This document shows, one piece after another, positions 1 through 10,456 of a stretch of 64,000 nucleotides of DNA (positions are counted from its first letter, which is position 1; the number at the start of each line of letters is the position of its first letter). The DNA is from Notospermus geniculatus. Lineage: Eukaryota; Nemertea; Pilidiophora; Heteronemertea; Lineidae. Both the position numbers and the translations under genes were made by a program. The DNA lies in contig NMRB01000317.1 of the NCBI GenBank assembly GCA_002633025.1, forward strand, positions 13,323-77,322. Direction: 5' to 3'. A model generated the notes under the pieces. It was not told the origin of the DNA. It ran no database searches and worked only from the letters and a program-made list of their open reading frames with translations.

Positions 1-199
1 ATAACTTCCACGGAATAAAGTTATTTTCAGCGGAGAAAAGTTTTCTCCGTGTGGAGAAAAGTTTATTCCACGGAATAAAGTTATTTCCGCGGAGAAAAGT
101 TTTCTTCACGTGGAGAAAAGTTTATTCCACGGAATGAAGTTATTTTACTCCACGCGGAGATAAGTTTACTCCATGGAATAAAGTTTATTCCACGGAGAA
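1..199. repeat. Short AT-rich palindromic repeat array
   Basis: The block TTTATTCCACGGAATAAAG and the variant CGGAGAAAAGTTTTCTCCG alternate several times. Each is itself a small inverted repeat. The array runs off the left edge, so its full size is unknown. It shows no coding potential. Confidence 0.75.
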
Positions 200-380
200 A
201 AATAATATGAAAAAAATAAAAATATAAAATGAAAAATAAATGTCCCTTATGGGCCACCGTACGCTTTGGCCTGTACAGCGCGTTAAAAAATGGAAAATTT
301 CCAATTCTTGCGGCAAAGTAATGCGATAACGCAACTGATACTAAACGCAATAACGCAACACTGCGGTCAACCCTTAGTTT

Positions 381-640
381 TTCTATTGGTTCAATTTTGC
401 GACGACGCATATGCGCGAACGCATTGCGATGACGGCTCTACTGTATATCCACCCGGGTGGGTATACAGTAGAGCCGTCATCGCACTGCGTTCGCGCATAT
501 GCGTCGACCCACCCGGGTGGGTATACAGTAGAGCCGTCATCGCACTGCGTTCGCGCATGCGTCGACCCACCCGGGTGGGTATACAGTAGAGCCGTCATCG
601 CAATGCGTTCGCGCGTATGCGTCGTCGCATAAATTGAACC
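381..640. repeat. Foldback element built of ~60-bp inverted and tandem units
   Basis: The outer ends are inverted copies of each other (GGTTCAATTTTGCGACGACG near 390 and its near-complement ending near 640). Inside, one unit in minus orientation (about 400-455) faces three plus-orientation units of about 60 bp (about 456-515, 516-573, 574-630). All are joined at the palindrome CCACCCGGGTGGG. The unit contains ATACAGTAGAGCCGTCATCG. It is a foldback/MITE-like structure. Open frames across it are by-products of the repeat. Confidence 0.8.
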
Positions 641-659
641 AGTCATCGGCTTTACGATT

Positions 660-940
660 TTGTGCAACAGCACAATCTTACTCAGTTTAATTAATGAACC
701 CACTAGGATTACTCCAGTATCGCAGTCTATATTGGAACTGTTAATAACTGATGCTCCATTCCTAGTTAATAACTCTGGGACATTACCACCTCTTCATCAA
801 ATATGTGACCATTGTATAATATACGGTATTCTAGGTTTTCCATTAGTCAATAACGGCAATTTCAGTAAACAACTCCTTGATACTAGACATGCTGACTGGG
901 ATCGCTTAAAGATAATGTATCACGGGTATTTTCGCGGGCC
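660..940 (+). pseudogene. Non-LTR retrotransposon fragment (endonuclease C-terminus)
   Basis: The translation carries INEPTRIT, then a LELLITDAP stretch, then SGTLPPLHQICDHCIIYGIL and later ADWDRLKIMYHG. This spacing (T-R-I-T ... L-D-L-I-x-T ... S-D-H) is the signature of the end of the exonuclease-endonuclease-phosphatase domain of LINE ORF2 proteins, just before the reverse transcriptase. The usual SDH triad reads CDH here. No reverse transcriptase follows, so it is a dead fragment. The family assignment rests on motif recognition only. Confidence 0.6.
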
Positions 941-1184
941 ACGAAATTCATTGTTTATTTACATTTTCTTTTGTTTATGTCCAGGCTTTCTTTGTTTTAT
1001 GAATAATTTGTTGGCGGCATGCCCCTCTAGAAATTCTGTTGATTCCAAAAGTATTCATTTTGGTGGATTGGCATGTCCCAAAAGTCCAAAATAACATAAT
1101 GTAAACATCCATGTTTACATACATTGAATGTAAACAATGAAGTCGTGATACATTATCTTTAAATACATTCATTGCTTCTCGAGG

Positions 1185-1318
1185 CCAATTGTACGAAAGC
1201 CCAGAATGCTCATTCAAAATTCAATATTGAACTTTGAATTTTGAAGTGAGAAAATTGCCACTTCAAAATTCAATGATATTGAATTTTGAATGAGCATTCT
1301 GGGCTTTCGTACAATTGG
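1185..1318. repeat. Near-perfect long hairpin (foldback MITE)
   Basis: The arms at 1185-1249 and 1259-1318 are almost perfectly complementary (ends CCAATTGTACGAAAGCCCAG and its complement), with a loop of about 9 bases. Inside each arm the ATTCAATATTGAA core is also palindromic. The size and structure fit a foldback MITE. A hairpin transcript is conceivable, but nothing in the sequence shows one. Confidence 0.8.
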
Positions 1319-1637
1319 GATGTTTGTTTTATTCACCATGATAGTGCTGCAGTTGTTTTTGATCTTTGGTTTGAAATGTTCAATCGCATTCTCCGTACTC
1401 ATATCCCAGTTAGGACCTTGAAAACCTAAAGATAAACTCTGGATCACCCCTGTAAGACACTGCATTAATGTTCGTCGCAGGCGTTTTAAAATAGCACTCG
1501 CAAGCTTCTCGGAGCGTGCGTTGCATCCGATGCAAAGCGTCAATCGTCGCAACCAAAAAAAATCGTTTTGTTGGTCTGATCAGTCGTCCATTGCAGAAGC
1601 CGTGACGTAGGATTTCAGAGGGGTAATCATATAATCC

Positions 1638-1772
1638 TGGTTTTCAATACAAGATACAGAATAGCACAAAATTGACACACAAAATGATAATAAGCAAGAA
1701 GTCAATCTCCAGAATTCACGAATTTTCGACCCCAACCGGGGTCTTTTTCAAGTGGAACTTTACAATCTGTTT
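1638..1772 (-). mobile_element. Penelope-like terminal repeat with hammerhead-like motif, copy 1
   Basis: This segment is the reverse complement of 55989-56115, about 54 kb away, with high identity by eye. It contains the stem GACCCC-AACC-GGGGTC at 1728-1743 flanked by TTTC. On the minus strand this reads as a 6-bp stem, a GGTT loop and then GAAA, which resembles stem II and the GAAA core of the degenerate hammerhead ribozymes found in Penelope-like retroelement ends. The upstream CUGANGA box is degraded. No reverse transcriptase is nearby. Confidence 0.5.
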
Positions 1773-1806
1773 TCAATAGGTGTGTTATCTTTCGTCATCG
1801 AGACAG

Positions 1807-4800
1807 GACCGCAATCTGGTACCGGAAATGACTCCCCTTCGAAATCACCACCATGCAAGGCCGGCTACGTCCCAGTCAGATGCGAAACATCAAATGACGC
1901 GGCAGCAGATGGCTCATATACAGAATCTGACGGCACTTGTGTGGCTAAAAAACGCAACAAAGTACCTGATGTGACTGTGTCGGTAAGAATCATTCTTAAA
2001 GCAAATGGCTCGAGAAGTTTGTTTACATTTTTGGTGGTACCTCCCATAGAGAGTGAATCTCACCTCCAGGCAAAGCCGTGCTCCAGCCATTATACAAAAC
2101 CTGTGCACATATGCGAACGTAAACACTGGGGACGAGGTTCCATTAAAAATATGTAAAAATGGGTTAATGACGTTTTCAAATTCAGTCGGTCAAAGTGTAC
2201 ATTTTGTGCTATTGACATTGATTTTGAAGCGGCAGATTTTGCAGAATACGCCTCCGAAGTTTGGCTGTCTAATGCATTTCCCTTTAAACTAACATCCTTC
2301 TTTCGCCTGTTTCTCAAAATGGTGCTTGATATTGAGGACCAACTGTCATGGCGTCCCAACTGAAGCCACGAAGGGTCATGGTATTTGAAGCCTTCAGCAC
2401 ACTATCCTCACCCTCAGTGGTTCCTGGCTGGTTATACCAGTCGACCCGCAAAGGTCCTTTTCTACGGCAGATTTATTTTGCGCGCTGGAAAATAATAGGC
2501 GATCGGGGCCCTCGACGAGGCTTCTCGAGTACCTCATTGGAGAAATCGGATACCTCGCACAAAAGTGCATTTATCGAGGAGACCGTTCAAATTCAACCAC
2601 ATAAACCATGTATCAGTACGGTATTTAGCTAAGACAGTGATTTTCAACCTCTCAGACATGCGTGCATAAAACCACGGTTCGCATGTACATTCTTCTGTGT
2701 TAACAACCCGAATGACCTACGCAGAAGTTTCAAAATACTATTCCAAGAAAGTGTACGCACTTTGAAGAACGCCAGTTTTCGAGAAAAGCATAACGCAAGC
2801 TTCCTTTCGATCGAGAACTCGGTCATAACTGCACCTATTTCCGAGAAATTTTCGACAACTTTCGCAGAGAAACTTCCATCAACATTGTAAACATAAAGTC
2901 TGACAAATTAGTGAGTAATTAGTGATTGTTTTATAGCGTCTGCTATGCTGACGTCATAGCCTCGCTCTCGTTCACGGATTCAGCAGTTAGTACCGCTAAA
3001 TACCACGGCCGTCGGGGCGTTGTTCAGACCTTTGCGGGTCAACTGATACGCCAACAAACACTGGCGGGATTGGCCGATGACACTGGGCGGCACTTTTCAA
3101 ATGGACCAATAACAGGCCATTATTTGGGTGAAGCCATGGTGAACAGTTATACACCTTCTGATTTGCTCAAACAATCTAATTCGACTCAGGGTTTGCCCGC
3201 ACTCGTTTCAGAGCCGCCTTTTCTGCATCTATACTGGAGGAAAGGTTACGTCGAGTCACCCAAATTCAGGAGAAATTCGGAAAGCTAACCCATCAGTAAC
3301 ATGTCCGACTGGCACACAAATGTATGGCTGCAATTTTTGGAACGGGTGAGTACATGTACATGTACATAATTGTCTACATATATGTAAAATGCATGCCTAC
3401 GTGCACAAAGGAGCTTCTTCACTCGTTATTTGTGGATTGGTACGAATCATCCGTAAACTGACGAATGAACACTGCGTTCTCAGTGAACTTTTCACATTTA
3501 CGTTCAATTTTCTGATTTTGATCATTTTGAATGGAAAAAAGACGCGAGAAAAATGAAAAGTGAGTGTCGTTCATTTAGTCGATGTCCAGAGGCTTTTATC
3601 GAGTAAGATGGACGAATTCCATTCTGGTTAGTCTCGCGCAACCAGCCCCTCGTTCATACACCGAGGTCGTTAGACGAGGATCTGGCAGAGAACAAAATTC
3701 TCATTGTAATTGGGTCAGTGACCTTATTCCGATGATTCAAAATAAGGAGAGCTTCGCTGATTGGCTAGTCACTACCAATGCATCATGGGTCTCAAGAGTT
3801 GGTGACGTAGGCTGTAGTTCTGTAGTTTTACTCGCATGCTGCATGCTTTTTGCATTGATTGTGCATGCATGCATGCAGTGCAGTGTAGTTGTGTTCTACG
3901 TCATCGTCGGTAGATTGTCCGCCATGATGGTTTTACAAGTCAAAGTAACCATATGGACCAGACTCTAAAATTGTTGGAAATTGCAAGAGTCTGGTGGCAC
4001 GAGACTACATTCTGGTTTATGTTTCATTAACATCTTTGAATCTAGCGAAGTGATCACGGTACCGGTACCCTATGAAAACGGCAAGGGACTTGTAGCAGTC
4101 TCATTTTATTTTTTAGACGGAGGCACCTTGATCCTTCTTCAGCTGCGAAGCCCAGAAAACTGCCGGACGGTAGGACGCAGTGTGCTGTCACGAACTGCCC
4201 GGAGGAACGTTGTATAGTGGAGGCGCATTGTTTAAGTAAGAACAAATAAATGTAACTCCTGTCTGTTGGGAATAAATAACGCGTCTTGTTTTTCCCTCTC
4301 AGAATCTGTTGAATCACGAGAGTTCTCATTCAATTTCGTCCCATTTTGGTGGAAGCAAGTCCGTGGCTTCTGGTTTCCCAATAAATACGACATGAACACG
4401 TCCTTTCCAGAGGACAGTTCGTCCCCCCCCCACGACGTAATCAACCCCACGCGCGTCNGGACCACGGTATTGCCACTTTTTCTCGACAGCCGGCGCCACT
4501 GCGCCACTCTCCAACCCAGGGGCCAACTACGTTGTCGGCGAATTGACCCGATTTACTACGTACATTTTGGAATGCATTTTTGTAGTTCGTTTTGCTGCCG
4601 CTGGGTGGCTCCCTCTACGTCTACGCATTACGGATCCAATACCGTGCTCCTTTAATTTTTTTGCGACGTGATTTTACTCCCGAGTGGACATGTCAAAAGG
4701 CCACATTGAGCACGTCAAGAAAAGCGCCGTTAATCGCAGATATTTACAGTGGGGACCTTATTTCATTCAGTTCTGCATACATGTATAATTTCTTTCAGAG

Positions 4801-5028
4801 TCGGAAGCATTCTTTGTTCGGAAACGTAACCCAGCGAGTGAATCCAATGAGCAACGGTATCTCTTCCTCGACACCAAGGAGCCAGTTTATTGGCCCGAGT
4901 CGGTCACTGCCATAAAGTCATCAGCGAACACCAAGTTCTTTGAATGCATGATTCAATGTATGAGGGAAATAACCTGCTGCTATGTTATTTACTTCAGCAG
5001 CGTGGAGCTTTGTAATCTTATGAAGTGA
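1807..5028 (+). CDS. Probable cysteine-rich secreted protein with PAN/Apple-like C-terminus (partial, spliced)
   Basis: The best-supported part is a terminal exon 4799-5028 (acceptor TTCTTTCAG, stop TGA 5026-5028). It encodes about 75 residues that include a PAN/Apple-like cysteine run (FFECMIQCMREITCC ... ELCNLMK). Phase-compatible upstream exons are 4117-4235 (TQCAVTNCPEERC), a possible 24-nt microexon 3579-3602 (RCPEAFI) and 3270-3345 (TCPTGTQMYGCNFW). An exon at 1807-1982 (CKAGYVPVRC ... DGTCV, donor GTAAGA) and a weaker one at 2070-2136 may lie further upstream. No signal-peptide exon was found. An N at 4458 and a MITE sit in the last intron. PAN domains usually bind proteins or sugars in secreted or surface proteins. 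Which exons truly join, and the domain call, are inference. Confidence 0.42.
4459..4651. mobile_element. TTAA-target MITE (piggyBac-type), copy 1
   Basis: The element starts GGACCACGGTATTGCCAC and ends CAATACCGTGCTCCT, followed by TTAA at 4652-4655. Two further copies lie at 23367-23570 and 24584-24785. The left TTAA is missing here because the element begins right after an unresolved N at 4458, a possible assembly join. It lies in the last intron of the putative PAN gene. Confidence 0.8.
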
Positions 5029-5059
5029 TTGGCGTGACATCTACGATAGAAGATTAATA

Positions 5060-5174
5060 GGAGGTTAGGAAATCAAATGATAAACATTATTTTTGTACCG
5101 AAAATGCAATATAATATCCGGTGAATGTGCAGTATGAAAAAACTTTACGTTTATCATTTGATTTCTTAACCTCC
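5060..5174. mobile_element. MITE with GGAGGTTAGGAAATC ends, copy 1
   Basis: The terminal inverted repeats of about 25 bp (GGAGGTTAGGAAATCAAATG and its complement) enclose a short core with AATGCAATATAAT. A second copy with the same ends and core lies at 17352-17495. Confidence 0.8.
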
Positions 5175-5552
5175 CTAATAGGAGATGGTCCCGCTAACGA
5201 TTACATTTATGTTAACGTTATTTTTTTACATTGCACGTGTGCGTCAGAAATATCATTAGCGTTGGTGTTATCGTTAACGGAGCGATTTCTTGAACTCTCG
5301 AATGTTCTCAGAACATAAATTTATGAGAGATGGTTATACATGTGTACATGTACTTTATTTTTGCTCTATAAGTTACATATGCCATTGGATTGCCTTGTAC
5401 ATAGCTGATGTGCTTGCATTTGCACTTTATTCTTCATTCCACCCTTTGTTTTGTATCCGTACATGTACATCGAACTATCCGTCTTCTGCGTCCAGAGTTG
5501 AAAATTTTGAGCGGCTTGCTAACGTCGAAGTCTCCTGTAAGTCTGAAGGCCA

Positions 5553-5690
5553 GTTCATACTTCTCCGTCCTGCGCTTTGCGCTGTCCGTTCCCTACGTTT
5601 ATGTGTGGTACCAACAACAAAATTTAACTTTTTCTGCCGCGCACTCACAGAGGAAACAGACATCAACCGCAAAACGCAAAGTGTGAATCT
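5553..5690. mobile_element. MITE with TTCATACTTC ends, copy A
   Basis: Left end TTCATACTTCTCCGTCCTGC with TGCGCTTTGCGC behind it. The right end is the complement (GCAAAACGCAAAGTGTGAAT). The core holds GGTACCAACAACAAAATT. It lies next to a sister copy at 5702-5830. Confidence 0.7.
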
Positions 5691-5701
5691 ACCTTAAGGG
5701 T

Positions 5702-5830
5702 AGATTCATACTTCGCCGTTTTGCGCTTTGCGCTTGTGCTTCCCTATGTGAGGTACCAATAATAAAATTACTTTTTCTACCACGCACTCACATAGGGAAC
5801 GGACAAGCGCGAAACGCGAAGAATGAATTG
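5702..5830. mobile_element. MITE with TTCATACTTC ends, copy B
   Basis: Same family and orientation as the preceding element: ATTCATACTTCGCCGTTTTG to GCGAAACGCGAAGAATGAAT, core GGTACCAATAATAAAATT. The two copies are separated by only about 11 bases. Confidence 0.7.
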
Positions 5831-5875
5831 GCCTCAACTCGTCAATTCGAAGGCGGTATAACTCCGAATCAATGG

Positions 5876-6250
5876 CAACCTCGTCCCCAGGGGTATAGTT
5901 CGCTCAGACAACCTCGGACCACTCGCTCACTAACCCCTGGAATCAGCTTTGGATTTAACACATTTGATTGGTTGGCAGGAAACCGTCAAATATACCCAAG
6001 AACATACCCAAACAAATTTTCAAAATATTTTGGATCAAATCAAAAGGTTACCTATATCCAGGTTTGATGATTTTTTGTAAAAAGAATTTAAAAAGTACGA
6101 GTAAGAATTTCAGATTAATTATTTTGACTCGTGCTGCCACCTATACTTAGACCAAGATTCCTGGTCTAAAAACCAAAGCTGATTCCAGGGGTTACTAGTG
6201 ACGCGTCCGCCATATTGTCAGAAAGCGAACGACCCCTGGGAACGAGATTG
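5876..6250. mobile_element. Foldback/MITE with CAACCTCGTCCCCAGGGG ends
   Basis: Inverted pairs nest as follows: CAACCTCGTCCCCAGGGG with CCCCTGGGAACGAGATTG, TTCGCTCAGAC with GTCAGAAAGCGAA, and AACCCCTGGAATCAGCTTTG with its complement near 6180. A relative with the same ends lies at 56253-56643. Confidence 0.75.
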
Positions 6251-6302
6251 AATCAATGGGCGATTGATTGAAATGATAAGTACACTTTACATAAACGAAG
6301 TA

Positions 6303-6690
6303 GACCAACTTGAGTCCTAGACTGGTACCCGATCCTAACTATTTTACATCGGCCTTATATTGCATATGTTAGGACCGGGCGTGCCTACCGCCTTCGTGCC
6401 TCTGATTGGTCGGTGCTGGCGCAGGTGGTAAGTATGTGAACTATTATGTTGATAGATTTTCTATTTTTAACATGGAAAACCCCCGGCGTGATTAGTGAAT
6501 TTCCTGGTCAAAAGTCGGTCACCTTCTATCTGCATTCTGATACGTCAGCCGTATTGAGAATTGAATAAATTTACATAATTTACATAAAATTTTCAAGTGA
6601 CGTCACTGTCAGAATTCCTCCACAAATGGCGGCCACGACTGATCCTACCATTCAAAAGCGACACCATCGGTAGGACCAGGTACTAGTCTA
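6303..6690. repeat. Dispersed repeat, related in inverse orientation to 16193-16378
   Basis: The segments GACTGGTACCCGATCCTAAC, GATACGTCAGCCGTATTGAG and CTGTCAGAATTCCTCCACAA recur as reverse complements at 16193-16378. This is a decayed transposon family of unknown class without an open frame. Confidence 0.55.
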
Positions 6691-6841
6691 CTTGAGTCCC
6701 CGATATAAGGGGCTGTTACTTCAAATGATCCTGCCCCCTCTGAGTGGAGAGACTTAACCTTGGTGGGCAGTTGTAACTACCAGTCTCACCCATCGCGGAT
6801 CACTGCCAGATATCCCACTTCCCATGTAATTATTTGTGAAT

Positions 6842-6935
6842 ATGAAATAGAAACGGGTTTCTAAGGTGAAAGTCATCACGTCCTTGTACCAGATTCGAAC
6901 CCACGGACCCTCGCATAAGGCATCAATCGCCAGTA
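6842..6935 (-). mobile_element. tRNA-derived SINE fragment
   Basis: The reverse complement carries a box-B-like GGGTTCGAATCTGG, preceded by CTTATGCGAGGGTCCGTG and followed by CTTTCACCTTAGAAACCCG. The better copy at 33049-33170 also has the box A part. Confidence 0.65.
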
Positions 6936-6990
6936 ATTATTTGTGAAGGGGAAATAGCATGAGCCACTTGTTCCGCCAATAATCGCCAAT

Positions 6991-7163
6991 AATAGGAGCT
7001 GTCAGCGAGTTGACCACTAGGTGTCACTAGGGCCCAATTCAATGCATCTAGCGGACCCAGTCATTATCGATCGAGCAGCGATCATAATAGATTTCCTGTA
7101 CATTTGGTCCGCTAAGACTGTGCTGCCATCTGTTAGCAATAAGCGCGGCTGACTGCTCCTATT
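6991..7163. mobile_element. MITE with AATAGGAGC ends, copy 1
   Basis: It runs from AATAGGAGCTGTCAGCGAGT to GCGCGGCTGACTGCTCCTAT. The core contains TGCTGCCATCTGTTAGCAAT. The same family recurs two to three times at 15080-15422, directly behind the Ig receptor gene. Confidence 0.75.
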
Positions 7164-7213
7164 ACACAACACGTATATTTGTGAAGGGGAAATAGCACGA
7201 GACTTGTTCCGAG

Positions 7214-9469
7214 TATGGCATGATATCCGTTGCAAAATTCGACACCAAACATATTTATGTTGGAAGTGTATATTTGCATTGGACATACACATTTATGTTC
7301 GATAAAACTTAATATGTGCATGCGATAAGTTCATGGTCATGTTGGATGTTACATCCATGCATGCGCTAAAATTACATTTATATTCGATGCGACTTGTGCG
7401 AACTCGGAATTGTGGGTAATCTTTGAAACGTTTATGTTCGATAAAACTTAATATGTGCATGCGATAAAGTTCATGTTCATGTTCGATGTTACATCCATGC
7501 ATGCGCTAAAGTTACATTTATGTTCGATGCGACTTCCGGTTTTGTGCGAACTCGGAATTCTGGGTAACTTTGAAACGATGGTCCTGATTGGCTCCCGGGT
7601 TTTAAGGCCATGCAAATGAAATAGTTGGTTAACATCCTTCGATTCTCAATTTTCTGAGGAGGGCGGGGGTTCTTTTAAAATTTTTTATTGAGTTTGATAT
7701 GCATGTTACCATGGTAACCAGCATGGTCCATGGCAACCTGAGGGAAATTCCAAATGTAATAGGTATGAATTGAAATAAAAACTACTGTGTTGTGTGTTTT
7801 ATTTAAGCATCCCAGCCTACTATTTTATTACTGTTTTGGCGGTTTTTTGAAAGTTTTTTGAAAGTTTTTTTTTGAGGAGGGGGTGATTTCAGTGGCGAGA
7901 GGGCATGCTAACCGACCATTTTTTACATGGCTTAATGCGGCAGTTAAAGGTGAATTAAAGGCCTTATATACTCCGTCTAGAAAAATTGTAATGAGGTCGA
8001 ATTTGATTGGATGTTGGTGCATGGTGATGTCCCATCATGTCGCAGCACAAATTAAGATAAAAGGGGGCGCTGCGATCGCTTTCATGAAATTCGGTTTTTA
8101 CTATAATTCACCCCTATTGGTTAATTTTTTAAAAATCCTTCGCATTGCAATAGTACTGGGATGTAACTACAATAAAACGTCTGGTGCAAAACTAAAATAA
8201 TAGGTGGCGCTGCTGAGATAATAATACTTAAACGTTTTTGTTCATAATTTCTGAATGGGTTAACATATTGACCTAATTCTTGTACACTCATCATGTACAC
8301 ATGCCTGTGCATCCGTACATATTATGCAATTTGCCGCATTAACCCCTTCCTCCATTTTATCAGTGAAATGGAATGCTTACCATTCCTCGGCCTTCCTTAC
8401 CTCACTTCACTTTCTTTACTTGCTTCCTTCGCTTAGTGGCGCCATTCTAACCCTAGCGGAGATAACCCTAACAAGGTCACGTGACCGACTTTTTTGACCC
8501 AATTTGCATAATCTGACGACGTCATGGCCTAATTAAATATGCAAAATTTAAACGAGAGACGGTCTGAGCAGGAAATCCAAGCATTCTATTTCACTGACAA
8601 AATGGAGGAAGGGGTTAATGCGGCAAACTGCATATGTACGGATGCACAGACATGTGTACATGATGAATGCACAAGAATTAGGTCAATATGTTATCCCATT
8701 CGGAACTTATGGATAAAAACGTAAACGTATTAATATCTCAGCAGCGCCACCTATTATTTTAGTTTTGAGTCAGACGTTTTGTAGATACGTCCCAGTACTA
8801 ATGCAATGCGAAGTAATTTTTAAAAAAAATTAACCCATAGGGCTGCACTACAGTAAAAACCGAATTTCATGAAAGCGATCGCAGCGCCCCCTTTTATCTT
8901 AATTTGCGCCGCGACATGACGGGACATCATCATGCACCAACATCCAATCAAATTCGACCTCATTAAAATTTTTTCTAGACCAGGGGTATGTAAGGCCTTT
9001 AATTCACCTTTAACTGCCATGTAAAAATAGTTGGTTAGCATCCCCTCCCGCCACTGAAATCAACCCCCCCCCCAAAAAAAATATTTTTTAAAAACTTTCA
9101 AAAAAAACGCCAAGACAGTAATAAAATCTTAGGCTGGGATGTTTAAATAAAACACACAACACAGTAATTTTTATTTCAATTCATACCTATTACATTTGCA
9201 ATTTCTCATTTACATGGCCTTAAAACCCGGGCGCCAATCAGGACCATCGTTTCAAAGTTACCCAGAATTCCGAGTTCGAATAAATCCGGAAGTCACATCA
9301 AACACAAATATAGTTTTATCGCATGCATGGATGTAACATCGAACACATATGAATTTATCGCATGCACATATTCAGTTTTATCGAACATAAATGTGTATGT
9401 CCAATGCAAGTATACACTTGCAATATAAATATGTTTGGTATCGAATTTTGCAACGGATATCATGCCATA
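7214..9469. mobile_element. Giant palindromic element (2.26 kb) flanked by 7-bp duplication
   Basis: The left arm 7214-8375 and right arm 8581-9469 are inverted copies around a unique spacer of about 205 bp. The outer ends are TATGGCATGATATCCGTTGC and its complement. TTCCGAG occurs directly outside both ends (7207-7213, 9470-9476), so the palindrome probably inserted as one unit. Each arm carries a copy of the GGCCATGTAAAA MITE (7606-7931; 9015-9219, shortened). The left arm has an internal tandem duplication (about 7290-7530). Matching open frames in both arms (VKGELKAL, SNLIGCWCM) have no recognisable family. A small relative with the same ends lies at 16480-16902. Confidence 0.8.
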
Positions 9470-9476
9470 TTCCGAG

Positions 9477-9866
9477 TGTATTCTAGCGAAGGATGAGGTC
9501 CTCGGATCTTTTTCCTGTTCATGACTTCCTTGTTGTACATTACATATTCCGTGTACCTACTGTTACACCGAAAGAGACACGAAATATTTTCCAGAAACTC
9601 ACGTGAAATCTTAAACCGCTAATACAGCATTACGGAGTTCACTGCCATTTTGTTGAGTTCGTTTGTTTTTTTCTTGTTCTTTTCGCTGAACACGCACCAA
9701 AAATTGGTGAAATTTACAAGTATCAAACGCAGAGGTGGGACCGAGCCAACCAACCGACTTTTCCGACCCAAAGTTTATGACTTTTAGCTGTCAAAAGTGG
9801 TAAGTATTTAATAGTCGTGCATGAAAGCATGAAAGCAAAGATTTATTTCGTTGGTTAGTATCCTGT
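9477..9866. other. Stretch without recognisable gene
   Basis: Ordinary intergenic sequence. I see no open frame with family resemblance, no tandem repeat and no clear inverted repeat. Confidence 0.5.
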
Positions 9867-10131
9867 AAGGGAGTAAGAAATAAAAGTGGAAAATAAGAAG
9901 TGGGAATTTTTGGCATTTTGCGCGAATTTTTCAATTTCTCAAATTGGGAGAAGTGTTTACCCCATTTCGAGAAATATCGCCCGACAAATCAGACAAAATG
10001 CCATGTCACTTTAAGAAAATTTCTCAAAATGCACTACAAAAAGCTTTCTCCAAATTTGAGAAATTGAAAATTCCCGCAAAATTCCAAAATTTGCCACTTC
10101 TTATTTTCCACTTTCATTTCTTACTCCCTTC
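9867..10131. mobile_element. MITE with AAGGGAGTAAGAAAT ends
   Basis: The terminal inverted repeats exceed 35 bp (AAGGGAGTAAGAAATAAAAG at left, complement at right). The core is rich in GAGAAATTG and CAATTTCTC motifs. It lies about 330 bp upstream of the Ig receptor start codon. Confidence 0.75.
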
Positions 10132-10456
10132 TGTGTGACCGAAAAGACAACTACCAGATAGTAATTCTATATCGGGTGCCCTCCTAAATACAGATGAAAA
10201 CAATGGGGGCGTGGTTGGTAGAAGTAAAAGCTGTACTCTACTTTGCAATCTACTTGGTGGTACAAGATATTGCTATTGCATCAGTCCACTGTGCTCCCGC
10301 TGCTAACAAATTGAGGTGCTTCCTTTAACCACTTGAGGGCAAAATTTTTGCCTTTTTTGATACTTTGAATATACATGTACATGTATATATCTTTGTCATC
10401 AGGTTGTTAGCGGTATCGAGGTTTTTCATTCTACATGGCCTGTCCTTTTTCGGGAA

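Noticed and set aside
4303-4440. Coding exon reading FNFVPFWWKQVRGFWF after a good acceptor
   Set aside because: Open and phase-compatible, but no donor in a usable phase before the MITE. Joining 4235 directly to 4799 works without it.
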